DNA of 8,916 nucleotides from an uncultured Treponema sp. (lineage in GTDB: Bacteria; Spirochaetota; Spirochaetia; Treponematales; Treponemataceae). Below the pieces are notes generated by a model. It was not told where the DNA came from. It searched no databases and saw nothing but the letters and a program-made list of their open reading frames with translations. The stretch covers positions 1-8,916 of the forward strand of contig CALBXN010000209.1 in the NCBI GenBank assembly GCA_937890485.1, read 5' to 3'. The translations under genes and the position numbers were made by a program. Positions 1-6,653 of the stretch are shown one piece after another. Each line of letters begins with the position of its first letter. Position 1 is the stretch's first letter.

Positions 1-706
1 GCAACTTTGGCAATTCACGCTGTAGATGACTTGGCAATGCTTGATAGAGTCTCATTCTGCCAACTATCTGTGCAAACTGAGTTTCTGACAATCTCATTTG
101 AGTAAGAGACTGTAACAGTTGAATGTCATTATCAAGGTTAAAGTTGTAGAACAAATCTAAAACTGCCTTATATAAGTCATGCAGTGACATAACTTCAAAT
201 GATAATTTCACTCCCTCTCCTGTAAGAACTTGGTTACTGCAAACATTGACTCTCCAGCCAATGAAAACAGTGAATTTCTCCATTCCACGATTGGCACGGT
301 AAAGGTTCAAGTCTGAATAATTACGCACACCACCAACGCACAATTCCAAACGCTGTCCGTTTATGCACTCATGCAAACTTGGAATAGTGAAAGCAAAAGC
401 CAATCTTTGATAAAACTGTGTTTTCTCTGATTCAAGGAGTTCGCTTGACCGTTTATTTAATGCTGATGGAATGCGACCCCGTACAATGTGAGAGACACGG
501 ATTTCTGGATTGTTGATAGTCTCTCCTGCAAAGACATTGCAAGCAGCGTCATGCACTGTGCTGATGAAATCTTGATGAGAGATTGTCAGTTCTTGGTTAG
601 CCCATGTAGGCACAACACATTGCTCTGTAAGTTCTTCAATAGTGATTGCATTTGTGTTAGCTTCAAGAAAGTTCACGCTTGTTGGATTTAAAACTAATTC
701 GTTCAT
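1..706 (-). CDS. DUF3871 family protein (partial, C-terminus cut by window edge)
   Basis: The reading frame starts at the ATG complementary to 704-706 and stays open for 235 codons to the window edge, so the stop is not seen. The N-terminus reads MNELVLNPTSVNFLEAN. The middle contains segments I recognise from the Bacteroidetes DUF3871 family: VSHIVRGRIPSA (about residues 75-86), then a block with ELCVGGVRNYSDLNLY followed by MEKFTVFIGWRVNVCSN. The family has no established biochemical role; it is usually seen on integrative elements of Bacteroides and Prevotella, which fits the helicase-like gene and integrase upstream. No membrane segment or signal peptide is visible. Its 5' leader holds GTAC-ended repeats that may be regulatory. 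The family assignment is from memory of the pattern, not from a search. Confidence 0.72.
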   Translation of the reverse strand, partial: MNELVLNPTSVNFLEANTNAITIEELTEQCVVPTWANQELTISHQDFISTVHDAACNVFAGETINNPEIRVSHIVRGRIPSALNKRSSELLESEKTQFYQRLAFAFTIPSLHECINGQRLELCVGGVRNYSDLNLYRANRGMEKFTVFIGWRVNVCSNQVLTGEGVKLSFEVMSLHDLYKAVLDLFYNFNLDNDIQLLQSLTQMRLSETQFAQIVGRMRLYQALPSHLQRELPKL

Positions 707-739
707 GATGATAATTATTTAAAAGTTAATAAAAATTGA

Positions 740-810
740 GTACTGCTTTATGTACACCTAATGAATGACAGTTAATAGTACTGACTAATGTACTTACTTG
801 CGTAAGGTAC
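740..810. repeat. GTAC-ended tandem repeats in the leader of the DUF3871 gene
   Basis: Five GTAC tetramers occur in 71 bases, at 740, 752, 778, 790 and 807. Two 16-base units, 740-755 and 778-793, match at 13 of 16 positions, and each begins GTACTG and ends ATGTAC, 38 bases apart. A third unit, 790-810, is bounded by GTAC at both ends and contains the small inverted repeat CTTAC-ttgc-GTAAG. The cluster lies 34-104 bases upstream of the minus-strand start at 706, so binding sites for a regulator of that gene are plausible. The protein that would bind is unknown. Confidence 0.45.
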
Positions 811-957
811 TTGCTCTTAAAAAAGAGATAGATTTATATTTACTGAATTACATTCTGAGTTTATAACTTGCTACTTTCTGAAAGAATGCTTTTTACTAGT
901 TTCTTACAGGGAGGGGAAAATGATATATGCACCAGATTGAGCAACACTCTATAATAT
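811..957. other. Non-coding stretch, nothing assigned
   Basis: AT-rich sequence with no convincing reading frame on either strand. It holds a short CTCTT/AAGAG hairpin near 814-827 and two purine runs of the form GGAGGGG (909-916 and 960-967). I see no promoter consensus that I would defend. Confidence 0.4.
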
Positions 958-1153
958 ATGGAGGGGGATTTTTTAGCTAAAAGTAAAGTTGTTATATTTA
1001 TTAAAGGTGTACTTTTTAAAAGTGATAGGTAATGATGTAAAAAAATCAGTTGGTGCTAAATATTCTGAAATTATAACGGATTTGGCGTGTGGCTTTGATA
1101 TAGGCTTTTATAGAGGACATTGGCATGAACTCAATAGAAAACAACTTCAATAA
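958..1153 (+). pseudogene. Possible frameshifted remnant of a small plus-strand gene
   Basis: An ATG at 958 opens a 24-codon frame reading MEGDFLAKSKVVIFIKGV and on to a TAA at 1030-1032. A second frame, open from 977 and passing a GTG at 1022, continues with protein-like sequence including VGAKYSEIITDLACGFDIGF and ends ...HELNRKQLQ at a TAA (1151-1153). The two read naturally as one protein broken by a frameshift near 1020-1030. The second frame stops exactly before the hairpin terminator at 1154. Against it, there is no Shine-Dalgarno, no recognised family, and the minus strand also has a short open frame here. It may be chance. Confidence 0.25.
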
Positions 1154-1200
1154 AAAAGTTGGATTCTGCTCAGTATTAGAGCATCTTCCAACTTTTATTT
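1152..1200. terminator. Bidirectional intrinsic terminator
   Basis: Perfect 10-base arms at 1154-1163 and 1187-1196 (AAAAGTTGGA and its complement) enclose a 3x3 internal loop, a further 5-pair stem (1167-1171 with 1179-1183) and a 7-base loop. On the minus strand it ends in a run of T's and lies about 55 bases beyond the stop of the helicase-like gene. On the plus strand it is also followed by T-rich sequence and begins right after the TAA at 1151-1153. Confidence 0.7.
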
Positions 1201-1252
1201 ACAATTTTGTACGGTATTATTTTTCAATTTTTTTCTCCTATATGGTCACGCT

Positions 1253-3094
1253 TCAAAAATCTACCATTGGAAACTTAAACACATTAAGTCTGAATGATGG
1301 TGATTCCATAGAGTTGCACTCTGTCACGTCATAGTAATCACGAATGGTGTTCTGTGATGTCTTGTATTTTATGCCATTCTCTTGAAAGATTATTTGTAAT
1401 TGCTGTTGAATCTCCTTTTTAGGCATGTAAACTCCTGTCTGAAATTCATCAAAAATGTCTTTTAAAACATTTTTAGAGAATCGTAGCTTATTAGCTTGTA
1501 CAGTGTCAAACTCTTTAACCTTTCTGTCAATTAAAGACTTTTTGTATTCTGCTGTAATGATAGCGTCCTTACCTATCTTCTCATAGGCTTCCAAAATATA
1601 TTTGCCCTCAACCTGTAATCTGAAATAGTTAAGGTGCTGTACCTTTTCTTCATAGGATATTTTCCCGCTTTCAAAATATTGTTCAATTTTGATAATGAGA
1701 CTGAGTATTTGTTTGCGCTGGTCAATCTGTGATTTGGTGTTGCTAAGCCTTTCCAAATCATCCTCGCCAACACATTCAAGGACATTATGAAATGTAACAT
1801 TAAAAAAGCCTGTATCAAGATATGCTTGGTATAACGCTTCCGCTGATTTGTAATAGCCATGTACTCTTGCTTCATTACGCAGATTATCTACAGAAAACGG
1901 ATTTACTTTGCCACGTTCATCTATTAAATCTTGATATTTCAGTTTATTTATATCTTCAAGGATAGCTTTCTTTCTTATCTCATCAGTCTCATTGTCGTGA
2001 GCTTCTTTAAGCATATAATAATTTACAATAAATTGGCTAACTCTATCGTTGACTTCATTTTCGCTATATGTGCTGATGTCTGGATTTACTGTAGATATAT
2101 GTGTAAGTGAATTATAGGTAATATCATCGTTGCCTTTTTTGCGGAATCTGCCTTGTATCTGTATGGCTTCTGTAAAAGGGTCAATTATAGTCCAGTTGGC
2201 AGTACGCAAATCTGTAAGCATAACAATATCTGGTTTGTATCTGCCAAGGTGAATATCCAGAGCAGAATAAAAGCGACAAGTGAAGAAGTTGTATTTAACT
2301 AATGGATAGTCAATATTGGAGTATGCTTGAAAGATTCCTCGTTTGTTTAACTTGTTTACACTGTCTTCTGAACAGAAAATCTTGTAATCATCAATGCCTA
2401 AATTGTTAATTAAATCAGTGATTCCATCTGTTACATTGAAGAAAATGCAGATGTGTTTGCTGTCTCTCAGATTATCCAACACTATGCGTAAGCGTTTGTA
2501 ATAGCTGTTGGTTACTATCAGCGTCAAATCCTTTTTATAGTTAAAGTTGGGATTGATATTTATTGTCTGAAAGTCTTGCTTTACAAATTCTGGATGTGAC
2601 ATAGGCAAAGGTGTGGCAGAGACAAAGGCTTTCTGTTCAAACTTGAAAAAGTCATATATTGGCTGGCTTATCTTTCTGCGATAATCTATATCCTGTGTGA
2701 TTTTTTCACACTCATCAAACAGACAAAAGAATGTCTTGAAAATGTCAATGTTCAGTTCTACAGCCGCTTTTCTTATCTTATGAAAACTCTCTGGAGTAGT
2801 GATAATCTTCTTGTATTCAATATCCATTTGAAGGTATCTTTTCAAGTTGTACGGAGTACATTTTGCATAGACAGCTTCCAAGTTATCATTGTTATCAAGT
2901 TTGCCAAGTATCACTGGAACATTAGGTTCAATTATAATGGAAGAACGCTTGCTGTGAATCTCGCTATGAGTTGCGCCAAGACCAGTCAGTTTCTTATTTA
3001 ATATGCAGTTGCTTGGTATCATTGAGTGACCAATGCGCTTCAATGCGTCAAGTAGCCATTCTCCTTTTTCCAATAATGCTTCTGTAATTCTCAT
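1253..3094 (-). CDS. Superfamily-2 (DEAD/DEAH-like) helicase-family protein
   Basis: A 613-residue protein with recognisable SF2 helicase motifs in the right order: a motif I-like TGLGATH (37-43), Ia-like EPNVPVI (56-62), motif II DECE (127-130), motif III SAT (159-161), a motif IV-like strand HICIFFN (214-220), a motif V-like SALDI (277-281) and motif VI QIQGRFR (312-318). It would be expected to bind nucleic acid and couple ATP use to translocation. However, the invariant Walker A lysine (GxGKT/S) is replaced by alanine at 41, so ATPase activity is uncertain. The C-terminal half (about 340-613) is charged, helical and unassigned. The ATG at 3094 is the first start; no strong Shine-Dalgarno is present, which is normal in Bacteroidetes. 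It has its own leader with an inverted repeat and ends before a terminator. Similar helicase-like genes sit on Bacteroides elements; a role in element replication is inference. Confidence 0.75.
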   Translation of the reverse strand: MRITEALLEKGEWLLDALKRIGHSMIPSNCILNKKLTGLGATHSEIHSKRSSIIIEPNVPVILGKLDNNDNLEAVYAKCTPYNLKRYLQMDIEYKKIITTPESFHKIRKAAVELNIDIFKTFFCLFDECEKITQDIDYRRKISQPIYDFFKFEQKAFVSATPLPMSHPEFVKQDFQTININPNFNYKKDLTLIVTNSYYKRLRIVLDNLRDSKHICIFFNVTDGITDLINNLGIDDYKIFCSEDSVNKLNKRGIFQAYSNIDYPLVKYNFFTCRFYSALDIHLGRYKPDIVMLTDLRTANWTIIDPFTEAIQIQGRFRKKGNDDITYNSLTHISTVNPDISTYSENEVNDRVSQFIVNYYMLKEAHDNETDEIRKKAILEDINKLKYQDLIDERGKVNPFSVDNLRNEARVHGYYKSAEALYQAYLDTGFFNVTFHNVLECVGEDDLERLSNTKSQIDQRKQILSLIIKIEQYFESGKISYEEKVQHLNYFRLQVEGKYILEAYEKIGKDAIITAEYKKSLIDRKVKEFDTVQANKLRFSKNVLKDIFDEFQTGVYMPKKEIQQQLQIIFQENGIKYKTSQNTIRDYYDVTECNSMESPSFRLNVFKFPMVDF

Positions 3095-3128
3095 AATAAT
3101 AAATGTTAGTAATTAAATGATTTTGGCA

Positions 3129-3207
3129 ATAACCGTAGCTTGGTAGAATTTCTGAAAAAATTGCTCTTATATAGGCAGATGTCAAAAATCTACCAAACCA
3201 AGGTTAT
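3129..3207. repeat. Long imperfect inverted repeat around the helicase-gene promoter
   Basis: Arms at 3129-3151 and 3185-3207 are complementary at about 19 of 23 positions, with a 33-base spacer. The core shared by both arms is CTACCAA / TTGGTAG. One arm overlaps the presumed -33 box and the other lies in the 5' leader of the helicase-like gene, so it could be a paired operator or a leader RNA structure. Confidence 0.5.
3166..3197 (-). promoter_or_regulatory. Candidate Bacteroidetes-type promoter for the helicase-like gene
   Basis: On the minus strand a TTTG (3197-3194) is followed after 20 bases by TATATAAG (3173-3166). This fits the Bacteroidetes sigma-ABfr spacing (-33 TTTG, 19-21 bases, -7 TAnnTTTG), but the -7 box matches only in part. 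It would give a leader of about 65 bases before the ATG at 3094. Confidence 0.35.
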
Positions 3208-3211
3208 GGGG

Positions 3212-3240
3212 AAAAGAAGCCCATTTTGAGCATGGGCTTC
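3212..3240 (-). terminator. Intrinsic terminator after the 331-residue gene
   Basis: A perfect 9-base stem (3216-3224 with 3232-3240, GAAGCCCAT and complement) with a 7-base loop is followed on the minus strand by TTTTCCCC. It lies 9 bases past the TAA at 3250-3252, so the helicase-like gene downstream needs its own promoter. Confidence 0.8.
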
Positions 3241-3249
3241 TGGTAGTGA

Positions 3250-4245
3250 TTAGGCAGCTTGGGAGTTCTGTTTTTCTTCTTCGAGTTTTTTTAACCATAG
3301 TATTAGTCCTGTGACTATGCAACTCTCTTTTTCACCACATCTGACAAGTTTTGCTTTTGTCACATCGTTTGCAGGAATTGTGTCCAAAGCATTATAAATC
3401 TGTTCGAGAGTGAACCCCTCTGTTTTATTCAGATAATTGATAGCTCGGATTGCGTACCTCTTCTTGGCTTCATTCACGCCAAAGGTCGAACAAACTTTTT
3501 CGTGAAGTTTTAAAGCTTCTTCAAGAGTTCTGCCTAAGCTACACATGTCTTTTGGTTTGTAGCCTGTAGTCATCATAGATGTTGTTGAGCCTTTGACATT
3601 CACGTCAAGGTAATGTTGAGCTGTGCTTGCAGGCATATTTGCAGCTACAGCCAAATCATAGACTGCATTACAAACTTCATCGTTTGTTGCAAGAGCTGCA
3701 ACACCTATCTTTTCTTTTGAGGTCAAACCTCTGCTGAAAAGGTTGCTTATGCCTGTCGTTTCAGCAAATTCTTGAATATTATTAAACTTGTGAACTTTGA
3801 CAGCTTTTAAAACATCGTCTATTCTAAATCTGTAGAATGTGTCTGCTGTTTCAATAGGAACGTAAACATTTGGTGTTCCTGCTGGGATTACATTATTGTC
3901 ATAATCCTTTAATTCAATGCCTGTCTGATAAAATATTTCTGGCTCAGCAACGTGAAAAATCACGTCCAGCATCTTTGTTTTATCAATGAGTTCAAGTTGC
4001 TTCATCTGTGAAGTCTTTAAGGTCTCCATGCTGTACTTGTGAGATGCTAGGATAATCTCTTTTTCTTCGCCTTTGATTTTAGCTTTCACAGTTCTGAACT
4101 GTGGTTCTTGTTCAGCCATTGGCTGTTCGTTAATTTTTTTTGTTTCTTCCATTTTATTAGTGTTAGTGTGTTCAACATTTGCAGCTGTTGCTGCTTTAAT
4201 TACCTCGTTTGCGTTTTGGCTCGCCAGCTCTTTTTGATAACTCAT
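3250..4245 (-). CDS. Unrecognised 331-residue protein with helix-turn-helix-like segments
   Basis: I do not recognise the family. Residues 1-50 are polar and alanine- and glutamate-rich, probably disordered. A compact part follows from about 52 (RTVKAKIKGEEKEIILASHK). Two stretches look like helix-turn-helix: NIQEFAETTGISNLFSR (156-172) and the region around AANMPASTAQHYLDV (201-215). The C-terminus is charged and helical. No signal peptide or membrane segment is seen. The start is chosen because the minus strand has AAAGGAG seven bases before the ATG at 4245, an unusually strong Shine-Dalgarno for a Bacteroidetes gene. It is flanked by a repeat-rich leader upstream and a clear terminator downstream. 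A DNA-binding role, perhaps in replication or partition of the element, is a guess from the helix-turn-helix-like parts and its place next to the helicase-like gene. Confidence 0.7.
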   Translation of the reverse strand: MSYQKELASQNANEVIKAATAANVEHTNTNKMEETKKINEQPMAEQEPQFRTVKAKIKGEEKEIILASHKYSMETLKTSQMKQLELIDKTKMLDVIFHVAEPEIFYQTGIELKDYDNNVIPAGTPNVYVPIETADTFYRFRIDDVLKAVKVHKFNNIQEFAETTGISNLFSRGLTSKEKIGVAALATNDEVCNAVYDLAVAANMPASTAQHYLDVNVKGSTTSMMTTGYKPKDMCSLGRTLEEALKLHEKVCSTFGVNEAKKRYAIRAINYLNKTEGFTLEQIYNALDTIPANDVTKAKLVRCGEKESCIVTGLILWLKKLEEEKQNSQAA

Positions 4246-4248
4246 CTG

Positions 4249-4305
4249 TCATCTCCTTTTTTTAAGTTGGGCTCTAACCATTCCCGTGAGACCCATCGGG
4301 GTCAT
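4249..4305 (-). CDS. Possible 18-residue leader peptide ahead of the 331-residue gene
   Basis: On the minus strand an ATG at 4305 opens a short frame reading MTPMGLTGMVRAQLKKRR and ends at a TGA (4251-4249) three bases before the ATG of the next gene. Its last codons (AAA AGG AGA TGA) contain the Shine-Dalgarno of that gene, so its translation would affect initiation downstream. The segment is GC-rich compared with its surroundings and contains two small hairpins (GACCC-cgat-GGGTC and AGCGT-caa-ACGCT). No homologue is known to me, and it could be chance. Confidence 0.28.
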   Translation of the reverse strand: MTPMGLTGMVRAQLKKRR

Positions 4306-4362
4306 TCGCTTCTTCTGAGCGTTTGACGCTAATTAAATGGCGAAAAACAGACCAAGTGAATT

Positions 4363-4539
4363 AAGGAAATTTTATGTCATTTCCTTTGTTTGATAAGCTG
4401 ATGAGTAACAGTAAAAACGATGTAAATGGACATAAAAAAATATGCCCCAAAAGAAATGACTAAAAAAAACGTCATATCCTTTGTGGCATATTTATGTGAC
4501 ACAAGAACGTATTATGTCTATGTTATGTCAGTTTCCTTT
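4363..4539. repeat. Cluster of iteron-like repeats between two element genes
   Basis: A sequence close to TTATGTCATTTCCTTTGT recurs: 4372-4389, 4523-4539 (as TTATGTCAGTTTCCTTT), and in diverged form in both arms of the hairpin at 4440-4491 (GTCATATCCTTTGT on plus, and AAAAGAAATGAC in the opposite sense). Extra TTATGTC or complementary GACATA half-sites lie at 4512-4518 and 4428-4434. In addition, AAGGAAAT (4363-4370) and ATTTCCTT (4379-4386) form a perfect 8-base inverted repeat. The last copies overlap the 3' end of the 297-residue gene. Candidate binding sites for an element regulator or replication initiator. Confidence 0.45.
4434..4491 (-). terminator. Long-stem intrinsic terminator after the 297-residue gene
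   Basis: Arms of 21 bases (4440-4460 and 4471-4491) pair at 18 positions around a 10-base loop. On the minus strand the hairpin is followed by a run of T's (4439-4434). It lies 26 bases past the stop of the gene ending at 4518. The arms also carry the repeated motif noted for this region, so the hairpin may double as a protein-binding site. Confidence 0.7.
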
Positions 4540-5411
4540 ATGTGTTTAGCTACAGGGGTGAGTTCGCTACTTACAAAACTTTTAACAGTTGATTGAAGAG
4601 TGTTGAGGTTGGATAAAACGTCACCGTTCTTCACCCGCTCTATTATGGTAAGGTAATCTTGCAAGAACTTACACTGCTCAACAGTGACTTTGTTATTGTC
4701 CGATTCCAAAAAATGAGTGATGTAATTGTATGTGCCGTTGATGATATAGTTGAGGTAGGGGTCACTGCTTTTTCTACCTCTATCATATGAATATTTTTTC
4801 AAAAGTCTTTTTTCTGCCTTTTCCACGGTGATGTCTCCAAGAATTGACTTAACAAATCCGTTTAGCATATCAGAAAGCCACCCATCGTGATTGCGGATTG
4901 TGTGTGGAGAGTCTGTTTTATAGTGAATTTTTATAGGGGTGTCGTGTTCGTGTTGCGGTTTGTTTAATGCAATGAATAATTTTAACAGGTCAGGATGAAT
5001 CTCATTTTTTATAGCTATGTAACGGTTAATTGTCTCATCAAGGCATAAGTTGTTTAAGTTGCGATTGAAAATGGAGGACATGAAAACTAAGATGAATTTA
5101 GCTTCCTCTCGTTTATTTTCATCTTTGATATATTGGTCGCATAAATTTTTGATTGACTTAGCTTGTTCTTCAAAATTATCAGTCGTGCGTATTTCTACAT
5201 TCTCATCAACGTATAGAGCATATTCTAAATGAGAAAATCGTCCTTTTCTGTTTATGCATTGCTCCCATGCGTTTTTGTCAAATTTTCTTTCATTTATGTG
5301 AGGACTAATAATTTCTAATAGTTCATTTGCAATTTCAAATATGTGAAAACCATAACAATCTTTTAATATCTGCAAGTGAGATTTTATTTGTGCTATGTGA
5401 AATAATGCCAT
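4518..5411 (-). CDS. Unrecognised 297-residue element protein next to the integrase
   Basis: I do not recognise this protein. It is soluble-looking, helical and rich in charged residues, without signal peptide or membrane segments. The most distinctive part is RGRKSSDPYLNYIINGTYNY (about residues 211-230), followed by a helical C-terminus that ends in HIKETDIT. The frame is open back to a GTG at 5522 that directly abuts the integrase stop, and there is another ATG at 5456. I choose the ATG at 5411 because an intrinsic terminator (5438-5474) lies between the integrase and this point, and a good Bacteroidetes -7 box, TACCTTTG, sits at 5437-5430. Transcripts starting there would not include the earlier starts. 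The place directly behind an integrase suggests an accessory or regulatory role in the element, but nothing in the sequence proves it. Confidence 0.65.
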   Translation of the reverse strand: MALFHIAQIKSHLQILKDCYGFHIFEIANELLEIISPHINERKFDKNAWEQCINRKGRFSHLEYALYVDENVEIRTTDNFEEQAKSIKNLCDQYIKDENKREEAKFILVFMSSIFNRNLNNLCLDETINRYIAIKNEIHPDLLKLFIALNKPQHEHDTPIKIHYKTDSPHTIRNHDGWLSDMLNGFVKSILGDITVEKAEKRLLKKYSYDRGRKSSDPYLNYIINGTYNYITHFLESDNNKVTVEQCKFLQDYLTIIERVKNGDVLSNLNTLQSTVKSFVSSELTPVAKHIKETDIT

Positions 5412-5429
5412 ATCGTTATATTTTTGCTT

Positions 5430-5437
5430 CAAAGGTA
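5430..5437 (-). promoter_or_regulatory. Candidate -7 promoter box for the 297-residue gene
   Basis: TACCTTTG on the minus strand is a perfect match to the Bacteroidetes -7 consensus TAnnTTTG, 18 bases before the ATG at 5411. No good -33 TTTG is found at the right distance; the upstream bases are occupied by the integrase terminator hairpin. A short leader would result. Confidence 0.45.
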
Positions 5438-5474
5438 AAAAGAAAATCTCACTCATATTAACTATAAGTGAGAT
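5437..5474 (-). terminator. Intrinsic terminator of the integrase gene
   Basis: On the minus strand a 12-pair stem with one G-U pair (5474-5463 with 5457-5446), a 5-base loop and a TTTCTTTTT tract form a classic terminator 48 bases past the integrase stop. An alternative reading is an operator palindrome (ATCTCACT / AGTGAGAT) for the next gene. Confidence 0.7.
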
Positions 5475-5522
5475 AATCTTAATATTTCTAAAAATGAACC
5501 AAATTGTTTTTGATTGACTCAC

Positions 5523-6653
5523 TTATTTGAAAATATCGTTCAATTTATCCTTTTCTTTAGAGACTGTGTCATCTAACAGATGTGCATAAATATCTAGTGT
5601 AGTTCGTGATGAACTATGCCCAAGTATTTTAGCAATCACATTAACATCAATTCCATTATTTATGCAGATGGTTGCCATCGTATGCCTTGCGAGGTGTGTA
5701 TGTAATTCCTGTTCAATATCGCATATATCCCCAAGTTCTTTGAGATAGCTGTTGTATTTCTGATTTGACAGAACGGGCAGATGATAATCGTATTTTTCAA
5801 GAATCTCTTTTGCTGTATCTAAAATAGGTATAACAGATTGGATTTTGGTTTTTAATCTGTTTTTGATAATTACATCACCTTTTATATCATTTATGGTAAG
5901 AGTAGCCATGTCTGAATATGATAGTCCTGTATGGCATTGGAGAACAAATAAATCTCTCACAACATCTAATCTCTTATTTTCAATTTTCTTGTTTTTTAAT
6001 CTGTCAAGCTGTTCTTTGGTTAGAGGGTGATATTCTAATTTATCTTTTCTGAATTTAACTTTACACGGATTGGTTTGGATATAGCCTTCATCTCTACAAT
6101 ATATCATAACTGAATTAAGATGTTTCAAACGGTAAATAGCTGTGTTATTACTAACTTTGCTGAGCAAATAATTAAAGAATAATTGGCAAGTATTTGGTGT
6201 TATCTCCTCAACAAAAATATCAGAACGTCCATATTCTTGTTTTATAAAGTCTTTTATGTAAACAAGAGTTGAATTATATTTGCTAACAGTACATTTTGAC
6301 AGAGAACTTTTAGCACGTATCGTTTCTTTAAATGCTTGTTCAATGGTTATGGTGTTCTTGTCATTAGTTATGCCATTTTTGAGAGCATATAAAAAGTTAT
6401 CTAAAGTTATATGTAATTTCAGACTAACCATTTCATTATAAAGAGCATAGCATTTGGAGCGAATAACATTGATGTAATCGTTAATCTCTTTTGAACCCTT
6501 TACTTTTTGATTTTTTGCGTCCCATTTTGATGGGTTGCACCTCATGTCTAAAGCGAAAACTTTTCTTTCACCATTGATTGTTACAGATAATTCAAGTGGA
6601 GCAGTGCCATTTTTGCCAACTTTTGACTCCCTTACGACAAAATTTAATTTCAT
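5523..6653 (-). CDS. Tyrosine recombinase (site-specific integrase), Bacteroidetes type
   Basis: This 376-residue enzyme would cut and join the element ends at its attachment sites. The N-terminal 80 or so residues match the Arm DNA-binding domain seen in Bacteroidetes integrases (MKLNFVVRESKVGKNGTAPL at the start, PSKWDAKNQKVKGS at 41-54). A SAM-like core-binding domain spans about 100-200, and the catalytic domain runs from about 210. Visible catalytic residues are K268 (in NRLKTK), H320 and R323 (HLAR), H346 (LGHSS) and nucleophile Y356 (DIYAHL). The first catalytic arginine, normally in TGLR, is serine 245 (TGLSYSD), and an arginine at 266 sits two residues before K268. The same substitution is known for IntDOT of CTnDOT, so activity is likely retained. 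The start at 6653 gives the full family length. An intrinsic terminator follows the stop. Confidence 0.93.
   Translation of the reverse strand: MKLNFVVRESKVGKNGTAPLELSVTINGERKVFALDMRCNPSKWDAKNQKVKGSKEINDYINVIRSKCYALYNEMVSLKLHITLDNFLYALKNGITNDKNTITIEQAFKETIRAKSSLSKCTVSKYNSTLVYIKDFIKQEYGRSDIFVEEITPNTCQLFFNYLLSKVSNNTAIYRLKHLNSVMIYCRDEGYIQTNPCKVKFRKDKLEYHPLTKEQLDRLKNKKIENKRLDVVRDLFVLQCHTGLSYSDMATLTINDIKGDVIIKNRLKTKIQSVIPILDTAKEILEKYDYHLPVLSNQKYNSYLKELGDICDIEQELHTHLARHTMATICINNGIDVNVIAKILGHSSSRTTLDIYAHLLDDTVSKEKDKLNDIFK

Noticed and set aside
488..691. Plus-strand 67-codon open frame
   Set aside because: It lies antisense within the DUF3871 gene, whose frame is longer and family-like; no ribosome site.
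1125..1334. Plus-strand 69-codon open frame MNSIENNFNKKVGF...
   Set aside because: It runs through the terminator hairpin and into the antisense of the helicase-like gene, so it is most likely chance.
1573..1875. 100-codon minus frame inside the helicase-like gene
   Set aside because: Alternative frame of a gene with clear helicase motifs; no independent start signal.
1253..3195. 14-base direct repeat TCAAAAATCTACCA at 1253-1266 and 3182-3195, flanking the helicase-like gene
   Set aside because: A 14-base match is not surprising in AT-rich DNA of this length, and the first copy lies in coding sequence; no further similarity around it suggests an insertion duplication.
4108..4326. Plus-strand 72-codon open frame
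   Set aside because: Antisense to the N-terminus of the 331-residue gene, which has a strong Shine-Dalgarno; the cysteine- and phenylalanine-rich product is typical of a reverse-strand shadow.
4480..4545. Possible CRISPR-like repeats
   Set aside because: The repeated units are short, unevenly spaced and partly in opposite orientation; there are no regular spacers.
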